Below are positions 6,760-11,407 of a DNA stretch of 11,407 nucleotides, piece after piece. Below the pieces are notes generated by a model that was given only the letters and a program-made list of their open reading frames with translations, searched no databases and was not told the origin of the DNA. Within the stretch, counting starts at the first letter, position 1. Each line of letters starts with the position of its first letter. The stretch comes from an uncultured Micrococcales bacterium (GTDB lineage: Bacteria > Actinomycetota > Actinomycetes > Actinomycetales > Microbacteriaceae): positions 1 through 11,407 of the forward strand of contig CAIPNT010000173.1 of NCBI GenBank assembly GCA_903866485.1, given 5' to 3'. A program made the translations under genes and the position numbers.

Positions 6760-6961
6760 TGTGGATAACTTTGTGGACAACACGCCGGACACGCCCGAAA
6801 AACTGTTAGCAACTTGTGGATAAGCCTGTGTAGCAATTGTGGAATTATCGAGAAATACCTGTAACTACAGGGGTTCTAGCCTGTGGATAAGTATTAACAC
6901 TCAACCCTAAACCTTCACCTCAAGGTTGTGGATAACGCTGTGAAATGCGAGGTTTTCCACA
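6760..6961. promoter_or_regulatory. DnaA-box cluster upstream of dnaB
   Basis: Four perfect DnaA boxes (TTATCCACA on minus; TGTGGATAA on plus) lie at 6760-6768, 6815-6823, 6882-6890 and 6927-6935, all in the same orientation. One-mismatch boxes are TTGTCCACA at 6772-6780 (minus, the form usual in Streptomyces and mycobacteria) and TTTTCCACA at 6953-6961 (plus). A given 9-mer is expected far less than once per window by chance, so six in 200 bp is not accidental. The cluster may regulate dnaB, titrate DnaA, or belong to an origin. No strongly AT-rich unwinding element stands out, which weakens the origin reading. Confidence 0.9.
6844..6871 (-). promoter_or_regulatory. Candidate dnaB promoter -10 with adjacent palindromic operator
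   Basis: CCTGTA-AC-TACAGG (6858-6871) is a perfect 6-2-6 inverted repeat. Eight bases downstream on the minus strand is GATAAT (6849-6844), five of six to the -10 consensus. The palindrome covers where the spacer and part of the -35 would lie, and no good -35 is present, fitting an activator- or repressor-controlled promoter. The transcript would have about 155 nt of leader before dnaB. No known regulator is recognised. Confidence 0.4.
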
Positions 6962-6979
6962 GGTGTAAAACGCGGTTAA

Positions 6980-7009
6980 AGCAAAACGGGCCGCCCGAAG
7001 GCGACCCGT
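6980..7009 (-). terminator. Intrinsic terminator of the rpsF-ssb-rpsR-rplI operon
   Basis: On the minus strand ACGGGTCGCC, a TTCG tetraloop and GGCGGCCCGT form a 10-bp stem (arms 7009-7000 and 6995-6986, one U-G pair) followed by TTTTGCTTT. The UUCG loop adds stability. It lies about 31 nt past the rplI stop and separates the ribosomal operon from dnaB. Confidence 0.9.
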
Positions 7010-7021
7010 TTCACGTGAAAC
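7008..7021. promoter_or_regulatory. parS centromere-like site (ParB binding)
   Basis: GTTTCACGTGAAAC is a perfect 14-bp palindrome identical to the core of the bacterial consensus parS, TGTTTCACGTGAAACA; the two outermost bases differ (C and T here). In this system ParB dimers load at parS near the replication origin and, with ParA and SMC, segregate chromosome copies. The site sits between the rplI stop and its terminator and shares two bases with the terminator stem. It marks the region as origin-proximal. Confidence 0.92.
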
Positions 7022-7039
7022 TTTTGTAAAGCTCGAGCC

Positions 7040-7492
7040 TTACTTCTTGCCAACTACCTGAAGGGTGATGGTTGCCACTACGTCGCCGTGCAGACGAACG
7101 GTAGCTAGGTGCTCACCAGCAACCTTGATAGGTGCAACGAATGCAATCTTGCGCTTGTCTAGCTCGCCTAGGCCAGCGGCTGCAACTGCAGCTGCGACAT
7201 CAGCGGTCTTGACGGCACCGAATAGACGGCCGCCCTGGCCAGCCTTGACGATAAGTCGAACTGACTTAGCCTCAAGTGCAGCCTTTAGAGCGTGTGCGTC
7301 TTCAACGGTTGCTAGGGCACGAGCGTCGCGAGCAGCCTTGATTGACTCAATCTGCTTCTCGCCACCCTTGCTCCATAGAACAGCAAAGCCACGTGGCAAT
7401 AGGTAGTTACGAGCGAAGCCGTCCTTTACCTCAACAACGTCGCCTGCAGAGCCGAGGCCTGAAACCTCATTGGTCAGAATTAGCTTTGACAT
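7040..7492 (-). CDS. rplI: Large ribosomal subunit protein bL9
   Basis: 150 residues, normal bL9 length. The N-terminal RNA-binding domain starts [31 protein letters not shown] with the conserved Gly and [13 protein letters not shown] block; a long helix (about 45-75) connects to the C-terminal domain (about 78-147) containing [13 protein letters not shown]. bL9 binds domain V of 23S rRNA near L1 and helps maintain reading frame. AAGGAG lies upstream of the ATG. It is the last gene of the four-gene operon, 11 nt after rpsR, and is followed by parS and a strong terminator. Confidence 0.97.
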   Translation of the reverse strand: MSKLILTNEVSGLGSAGDVVEVKDGFARNYLLPRGFAVLWSKGGEKQIESIKAARDARALATVEDAHALKAALEAKSVRLIVKAGQGGRLFGAVKTADVAAAVAAAGLGELDKRKIAFVAPIKVAGEHLATVRLHGDVVATITLQVVGKK

Positions 7493-7503
7493 GTGATTTC
7501 TCC

Positions 7504-7767
7504 TTAGCGGCCAGCGCCTGCGTATGGCATTAGAGCCATTTCGCGAGCGTTCTTAACGGCACGTGCGATGAGGCGCTGTTCCTGAACAGAAACACCGGTG
7601 ATGCGACGGGCGCGGATCTTGCCGCGGTCCGAAACGAACTTGCGTAGGGTTGCGACATCCTTGTAGTCGATAACGCCAACCTTGATTGCCTTAGCCGGAA
7701 CGTCCTTGAGGTTCTTTCCGTTGCGCTTTGGCTTCTTGCTGTTGCGAGGATCGCTCTTTGCAGCCAT
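7504..7767 (-). CDS. rpsR: Small ribosomal subunit protein bS18, zinc-free form
   Basis: 87 residues. After a basic, probably disordered tail (1-30), the S18 core is unmistakable: [19 protein letters not shown], then [32 protein letters not shown]18 pairs with S6 on the 30S platform. The protein contains no cysteine, so it is the C-minus, zinc-independent form; many actinobacteria hold a second zinc-binding copy elsewhere. AGGAG sits seven bases before the ATG. The gene lies between ssb (33 nt) and rplI (11 nt) in the standard order. Confidence 0.97.
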   Translation of the reverse strand: MAAKSDPRNSKKPKRNGKNLKDVPAKAIKVGVIDYKDVATLRKFVSDRGKIRARRITGVSVQEQRLIARAVKNAREMALMPYAGAGR

Positions 7768-7800
7768 GATTTCTCCTAAATATTTTCTAAAGTCGAGTGA

Positions 7801-8310
7801 TTAGAACGGGGTGTCGTCGCCGCCAGCAGCGGTTCCTGGGTTTGCCCATGCGTCATCGGCAGGCTTCGAAGAGCCCTTCGAGACTGCAGGAGCATCGCCC
7901 CACGGGTCGCCAGCAACTGCACCTGCGCCTGCGCCAGCCTCGCGAGCACGACGAGATACTGACGCGGTTGCATAACGCAACGACGGGCCGATCTCTTCGA
8001 TCTCGAGCTCTAGAGAGGCGCGAGCCTCTCCCTGAGCAGACTGGTAAGCAGAAGGTGCCTTTAGGCGACCGGTGACAACTACGCGTGAGCCCTTGGTGAG
8101 TGACTGAGCAACATTCTCAGCAACTTCACGCCAGGCGGTGCAGCGAACCCATACGGTTTCGCCATCTTCCCAAGCAGAGGTCTGACGGTTGAAGGTGCGC
8201 GGGGTTGAACCCACACGAACGCTCACAACAGCGACTCCACCCTGGGTGTAGCGCAGTTCAGGATCGTCGGCTAGATTGCCGACAATCGTGACGTTGACTT
8301 CCCCGGCCAT
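7801..8310 (-). CDS. ssb: Single-stranded DNA-binding protein SSB
   Basis: 169 residues. An OB fold (about 1-110) begins EVNVTIVGNLADDPELRYTQGG and includes the conserved VWVRCTAWREVAENVAQSLTKGSRV and GRL blocks; it forms tetramers coating single-stranded DNA. A Gly/Ala-rich linker (about 118-160) leads to the acidic tip ending DDTPF, the peptide that recruits replication and repair partners. It begins six bases after the rpsF stop without a good Shine-Dalgarno, so translation is probably coupled to rpsF. The rpsF-ssb-rpsR order is widely conserved. Confidence 0.97.
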   Translation of the reverse strand: MAGEVNVTIVGNLADDPELRYTQGGVAVVSVRVGSTPRTFNRQTSAWEDGETVWVRCTAWREVAENVAQSLTKGSRVVVTGRLKAPSAYQSAQGEARASLELEIEEIGPSLRYATASVSRRAREAGAGAGAVAGDPWGDAPAVSKGSSKPADDAWANPGTAAGGDDTPF

Positions 8311-8316
8311 AATTCT

Positions 8317-8727
8317 TTACTCGGCCTTCTTGGTCTTTGGAGCAGCCTTAGCTGCCGGTGCCTTCTTAGCCGGTGCCTTTTCGGCAGCAGCCTCATCGGC
8401 TGAAACCTCAGGAACCTCAACAGGCTTGATGTTTACGACGGCCTCGTCAGCGCGTAGCACCTTGGTGCGAAGTACGGCTTCTGAAAGCTTTAGCTGACGG
8501 TCAAGCTCAACAACTGCAGCCGAAGTAGCAGTCATGTTAACGACGGCGTAAACACCCTCGTTGTTCTTCTTGATTTCGTAAGCCAAGCGGCGACGGCCCC
8601 AGATGTCTACGTTATCTACAGTGCCTTCAGCATTGCGGATTACGTTTAGGAACTTGTCTAGGGATGGAGCAACGGTGCGTTCATCGATGGTTGGATCGAG
8701 AATTACCATGAGCTCATACTTATGCAT
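8317..8727 (-). CDS. rpsF: Small ribosomal subunit protein bS6 with Ala/Lys-rich tail
   Basis: 136 residues. The S6 fold occupies about 1-97: [18 protein letters not shown], then [23 protein letters not shown], then [19 protein letters not shown]6 binds S18 and the 16S rRNA central domain. The last 38 or so residues are an Ala/Lys/Pro/Glu-rich low-complexity tail ([19 protein letters not shown]), longer than the roughly 96-residue S6 of many actinobacteria. It is the first gene of the operon, with an excellent Shine-Dalgarno AAAGGAGGT at 8745-8737, nine bases before the ATG. The leader could hide that site (separate entry), as expected for S6:S18 feedback in other bacteria. Confidence 0.97.
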   Translation of the reverse strand: MHKYELMVILDPTIDERTVAPSLDKFLNVIRNAEGTVDNVDIWGRRRLAYEIKKNNEGVYAVVNMTATSAAVVELDRQLKLSEAVLRTKVLRADEAVVNIKPVEVPEVSADEAAAEKAPAKKAPAAKAAPKTKKAE

Positions 8728-8736
8728 AACTAACCC

Positions 8737-8781
8737 ACCTCCTTTGGACTAGAGCGGCCACGGACTTTCCGTGACAGGAGG
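8737..8781 (-). promoter_or_regulatory. rpsF: rpsF leader: Shine-Dalgarno, anti-Shine-Dalgarno and hairpin
   Basis: In the mRNA sense CCTCCT (8781-8776) is exactly complementary to AGGAGG (8743-8738) of the rpsF ribosome binding site. Between them is a perfect hairpin CACGGA-AAG-TCCGTG (8773-8759). A fold pairing the first two would enclose the hairpin and hide the start site. In other phyla S6:S18 represses rpsF through a leader structure; this leader could serve the same purpose, but the published CCG-bulge motif is not clearly identified. Confidence 0.45.
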
Positions 8782-8797
8782 GTCTTGCATAGTTGAC

Positions 8798-8810
8798 TGC
8801 ACATTGTGCA
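8798..8810. repeat. Perfect palindrome upstream of rpsF
   Basis: TGCACA-T-TGTGCA, a perfect 6-1-6 inverted repeat, lies 71 bases before the rpsF start. It may be an operator or an RNA hairpin in the leader. A convincing -35/-10 pair for rpsF was not found, so its position relative to the promoter is unknown. Confidence 0.4.
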
Positions 8811-8827
8811 ATCGGTTTTGTTGCAGA

Positions 8828-8849
8828 TTGCGAGACAGGGCTCGCGCAA
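8828..8849 (-). terminator. Weak hairpin after pcnA
   Basis: On minus TTGCGCGAG and CTCGCAA pair with one bulged C around a six-base loop, eleven bases past the pcnA stop. There is no U tract, so it may be a weak or factor-dependent terminator, or simply a leader structure of rpsF. Confidence 0.3.
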
Positions 8850-8859
8850 CCTTTCCAGC

Positions 8860-10278
8860 CTACCTGCTTTGCCACCAGTGAAGCAAGCGCTTTGTGGCTT
8901 CTTCAGGGCCGAGCGGCCCTTCTTCGAGGCGCAGTTCCATCAAAAACTTGTATGCCTCTCCCACCTCGCGTGACGGCTTGAGGTCAAGCACCTGCATGAT
9001 CTCTTCACCAGTAAGGTCGGGCCGAAGCGCATTTAGCTCTTCTTCTTCCATGATTTTGACGATTCGCTGCTCCAAATCGTCATAGGCGTGGGCCAAGCGA
9101 TCGGCCTTGCGCTTGTTTCTTGTGGTCACATCGGCGCGGGTCAGGGCGTGCAAACGAAGCAACTGGTCACCAGCGTCTCGCACATAGCGGCGAATCGCCG
9201 AGTCGGTCCAGGCCTGGTCGCTATAGCCAAAGAAGCGCAGATGCAGCTCAATCAGACGGGACACCGCCTTGGTGCTGTCGTTGTCAAACTTAAGTGCCTT
9301 CATGCGCTTGCTAGCCAACTTGGCGCCGACCAAATCGTGGTGATAGAAAGACACCGCGCCACCTGGCTCTAACCGGCGCGTGGCTGGCTTGCCGCAGTCG
9401 TGCATCAGGGCCGCAAACCGCAGGATGAAGTCGGCCTCGAGACCGTAGTCCTTTTCATAATCGATGGCTTGCTCGACCACTGTCAGGGTGTGCTGGTAGA
9501 CATCCTTGTGGTGGTGGTGTTCGTCGGTCTCTAGCTTCAGCGCCGGCAACTCTGGCAGCACATGTCCTGCCAGCCCGCTGTCGACAAGGGCTTCAAGACC
9601 CTTTCTAGGATGACTTCCAAGCATCAGCTTTACCAGTTCGGCCTGAACGCGCTCGGCACTTATGATTTCGATGCGATCGGCCATTGCAGTCATGGCTTCA
9701 AAGGTTGCCGGTTCAATCTCAAAGCCCAGTTGCGAGGCAAACCGAGCACCGCGCATCATGCGCAACGGGTCATCGCTGAATGAATCTTCGGGCCTGCCAG
9801 GGGTGCGCAGCACGCCATCGAGCAGGTCTTTCAACCCCTGAAAGGGGTCGACAAAAATTTTTTCGGGCAGCCTAAGGGCCATCGAGTTAACGGTGAAATC
9901 CCGTCGAAACAGGTCTTCATTCAGGTCGGTGCCAAACGCCACCTCTGGTTTGCGACTGTCAATTTCATACTTATCAGCACGATATGTGGTGATTTCTACG
10001 GTGTCATCGCCAATGCGAGCGCCGATGGTGCCAAAGGCTCGGCCGATATCCCAGTGAGCGTCAACATGTGGCTTCAAAATTGCGAGGGTTTCGTCGGGGG
10101 TGGCCGATGTGGTGAAGTCAAGGTCCGGTGACTTTCTTCCCAAAAAGGCGTCGCGCACCGGGCCGCCAACCAGCGAGATCTCGTGACCTGCCTCGGTAAA
10201 AATGCGTCCGAGGGTAACAAAAAGCGGCGAATCGGTGATTCGCTCGAGGTTTGCTAGTGCTTCGGCCGTTGTCTGCAT
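8860..10278 (-). CDS. pcnA: CCA tRNA nucleotidyltransferase with HD domain
   Basis: 472 residues. The class II nucleotidyltransferase head has GGPVRDAFLG (38-47), catalytic DLDF (52-55), RRDFTVNSMA (125-134), the neck SDDPLRMMRGARFA (168-181) and ERVQAELVKL (209-218). An HD domain follows, with HHHHKDVYQHTL (254-265), LMHDCGKP (291-298) and FYHHDLVGAK (311-320). The enzyme adds or repairs the 3'-CCA of tRNAs; the HD domain may add phosphohydrolase activity. Actinobacterial genomes often label it PcnA (poly-A polymerase-like), but the context and motifs fit CCA addition. It is divergent from the NUDIX gene as in M. tuberculosis. The ATG at 10278 has no Shine-Dalgarno. Confidence 0.93.
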   Translation of the reverse strand: MQTTAEALANLERITDSPLFVTLGRIFTEAGHEISLVGGPVRDAFLGRKSPDLDFTTSATPDETLAILKPHVDAHWDIGRAFGTIGARIGDDTVEITTYRADKYEIDSRKPEVAFGTDLNEDLFRRDFTVNSMALRLPEKIFVDPFQGLKDLLDGVLRTPGRPEDSFSDDPLRMMRGARFASQLGFEIEPATFEAMTAMADRIEIISAERVQAELVKLMLGSHPRKGLEALVDSGLAGHVLPELPALKLETDEHHHHKDVYQHTLTVVEQAIDYEKDYGLEADFILRFAALMHDCGKPATRRLEPGGAVSFYHHDLVGAKLASKRMKALKFDNDSTKAVSRLIELHLRFFGYSDQAWTDSAIRRYVRDAGDQLLRLHALTRADVTTRNKRKADRLAHAYDDLEQRIVKIMEEEELNALRPDLTGEEIMQVLDLKPSREVGEAYKFLMELRLEEGPLGPEEATKRLLHWWQSR

Positions 10279-10314
10279 CGGTTCAATCGTGCCACAGTTG
10301 CTTGCTCTTTTTCA

Positions 10315-10350
10315 GTGACCTCTCAGGGTTGACGGTTTAGAGTTGCCTTT
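10315..10350 (+). promoter_or_regulatory. Candidate leaderless promoter of the NUDIX-murJ group
   Basis: TAGAGT (10338-10343) fits TANNNT and is preceded by GTGACC (10315-10320, four of six to the -35 consensus) with a 17-nt spacer. Seven bases then separate it from the ATG at 10351, so transcription would begin at the start codon. No Shine-Dalgarno is visible. Confidence 0.45.
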
Positions 10351-10815
10351 ATGAATGCCAAGCGACCTGCTCGCCACCTAACGAGGGTTGAAGAGACCTC
10401 ATCCGGTGGATTTGTGCTCGCCGCAGATGGCAGCCCAAGGGTTGCTTTGATCGGTCGGTTGAATCGTGCCGGGCGAATCGACTGGTGTGTGCCCAAGGGG
10501 CACCCCGAGGGCCAAGAGACTCTCGAGCAGGCGGCGGTGCGTGAAATCGCCGAGGAGACCGGTCTTGAAGCCGAGGTGTTGACCAGTTTGGGCGACATTT
10601 TTTATGAATTTTCGGCCGGTTCAAAGCTGATCGCCAAGACCGTGCACCACTTTTTGATGCGCCAGACCGGTGGTGGCCTCACCGTTGAAAATGACCCGCA
10701 GCATGAGGCGGTTGACGTTCAGTGGTTTGACATCGACACTCTTGACCAGACGCTGGCCCACGAAAACGAACGGATGATGGCCCGAGGCGTGCAGGAATGG
10801 CTGGCCCGTAAGTGA
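10351..10815 (+). CDS. NUDIX hydrolase (MutT4-like position)
   Basis: 154 residues. The NUDIX box is complete: Gly50, Glu56, then REIAEETGL at 64-72, matching GX5EX7REUXEEXGU. Family members cleave nucleoside diphosphates linked to another moiety; the actual substrate is unknown. Its place, divergent from pcnA and followed by a DUF6049-like gene and murJ, matches Rv3908 (mutT4) in M. tuberculosis, so it is the positional counterpart of that gene. The stop TGA overlaps the GTG start of the next gene (GTGA), implying coupled translation. Confidence 0.93.
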   Translation: MNAKRPARHLTRVEETSSGGFVLAADGSPRVALIGRLNRAGRIDWCVPKGHPEGQETLEQAAVREIAEETGLEAEVLTSLGDIFYEFSAGSKLIAKTVHHFLMRQTGGGLTVENDPQHEAVDVQWFDIDTLDQTLAHENERMMARGVQEWLARK

Positions 10816-11375
10816 TTGCAAAGGCCAAGGTTTTCGGTTTTATTTCGGCTGGGATGGCCTCAGCGGCGTTAGCCGCTTCGATTTTTTTGCCAAATGTCGC
10901 CTACGCCAGCTCATCTGGCCATGTGCCTAGCGCGCTTCCGACCGATATTCCAAGCGTCAAAATCCTCACCGGTTCTGATATCAACCTGGTGTCTAGTGAG
11001 TCGAAGGTTCCGGTTCGCATTCAAAACGACTTCGACTCAGACATACGGGTTCAGGTGCATATGCTGCCGAATAATGCGCGAGTAAGCGTGCCTCAGGCCG
11101 TTGAGGTTGTGGTTCCGGCCAATTCGGGCATTAACGCCCAGGTTCCGGTGAAGGCGATCGGCAACGGTGATGTTGCGCTCACCGTTTGGCTAACCAGTTT
11201 TTCGGGTGTTCGCCTCACCGCCGACTCGGTGTTGAAGATGAATGTTAACGCCGGCCTCGAACTGATGATGACGATCGTGTTTGGTGTTGGCGTCTTGCTT
11301 TTGGGCACCGTCGGTGTGCTTCGAACCCGAGCTAAGTTGCGCCGCAAGGCAAGAGCAGAGGCCATAGCTCAATGA
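10812..11375 (+). CDS. Short DUF6049-like secreted, membrane-anchored protein
   Basis: 187 residues from a GTG at 10812 overlapping the NUDIX stop. A signal peptide is clear: basic start, hydrophobic core (about 7-27) and a likely cut after AYA at residue 32. The middle (about 45-148) is beta-rich, with VPVRIQNDFDSDIRVQVHM and VVPANSGINAQVPVKA resembling an immunoglobulin-like fold, followed by one membrane helix (about 150-170) and a basic tail (LRTRAKLRRKAR). Location between NUDIX and murJ, plus this C-terminal layout, points to the DUF6049 family (Rv3909-like), whose members are commonly 600-800 residues; only the C-terminal portion seems retained. The stop overlaps the murJ start (ATGA). 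The function is unknown, probably linked to envelope assembly with MurJ. Confidence 0.75.
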   Translation: MIAKAKVFGFISAGMASAALAASIFLPNVAYASSSGHVPSALPTDIPSVKILTGSDINLVSSESKVPVRIQNDFDSDIRVQVHMLPNNARVSVPQAVEVVVPANSGINAQVPVKAIGNGDVALTVWLTSFSGVRLTADSVLKMNVNAGLELMMTIVFGVGVLLLGTVGVLRTRAKLRRKARAEAIAQ

Positions 11376-11407
11376 GCATCGCAAGATCGTCTATGTTGAT
11401 GGCAAGC
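11372..11407 (+). CDS. murJ: Lipid II flippase MurJ (first 12 codons)
   Basis: ATG at 11372 overlaps the preceding TGA by four bases. The 12 residues seen, MSIARSSMLMAS, match the usual start of MurJ/MviN proteins (...R(S/N)S..MAS before a G-rich first helix), and murJ is expected at this place after NUDIX and DUF6049. MurJ flips lipid II across the membrane for peptidoglycan synthesis. With so few residues, the call relies mainly on gene order. Confidence 0.7.
   Translation, partial: MSIARSSMLMAS

Noticed and set aside
6858..6871. LexA (SOS) box
   Set aside because: The E. coli box needs CTGT-N8-ACAG, and the Gram-positive type is GAAC-N4-GTTC; this palindrome is shorter than the former and unlike the latter.
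6682..7039. Definite call of oriC
   Set aside because: No dnaA or dnaN beside it and no obvious AT-rich unwinding element; the boxes could equally be regulatory or titrating.

Overview
The window reads as a chromosomal core region of a small-genome actinobacterium, most likely of the Microbacteriaceae (Rhodoluna/Aquiluna-like freshwater types). This rests on moderate G+C, several start codons with a -10-like hexamer 6-7 nt upstream and no Shine-Dalgarno, a cysteine-free S18 of the kind typical for this family, and the NUDIX / DUF6049-like / MurJ order. The family assignment is by recognition of sequences and gene order, not by a search.

Layout. At 1-1287 (minus) are the start of an E1-beta gene and a complete E1-alpha gene of a 2-oxoacid dehydrogenase complex, overlapping by one base. 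Divergent from these is a YvlD/PF04020-type four-helix membrane protein (1325-1750). Convergent with it is a two-gene minus unit (2980-1752): a 56-residue WXG-like mini-protein that the supplied ORF calls bury in a wrong frame, and an alpha/beta hydrolase whose real start overlaps the mini-protein's end by 13 nt. Then comes purB (3060-4448, plus) with a strong bidirectional terminator. Next, on the minus strand in transcription order, are dnaB (6681-5338) and two membrane-protein genes (HdeD-like 5333-4767, two-helix 4757-4524). Upstream is the rpsF-ssb-rpsR-rplI operon (8727-7040, minus), preceded by pcnA (10278-8860, minus). Divergent from pcnA is a plus-strand group: a NUDIX hydrolase, a short secreted/anchored DUF6049-like protein, and the first 12 codons of murJ.

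The most remarkable stretch is the 358-nt gap between rplI and dnaB (6682-7039). It holds the rplI operon's terminator, a perfect 14-bp parS palindrome (7008-7021), four perfect DnaA boxes plus two one-mismatch boxes within about 200 bp (6760-6961), and a perfect 6-2-6 inverted repeat beside a GATAAT -10-like hexamer. Chromosome segregation (ParB-parS), initiation (DnaA) and the replicative helicase gene thus meet in one short region. It may be a DnaA-controlled dnaB promoter, a DnaA-titration site, or part of an origin; the sequence alone does not decide.

Most other content is ordinary housekeeping: translation (S6, S18, L9, CCA-adding enzyme), replication (SSB, DnaB), purine synthesis (PurB), central carbon metabolism (E1) and envelope assembly (MurJ). 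No mobile elements, CRISPR, tRNA or rRNA genes were seen.
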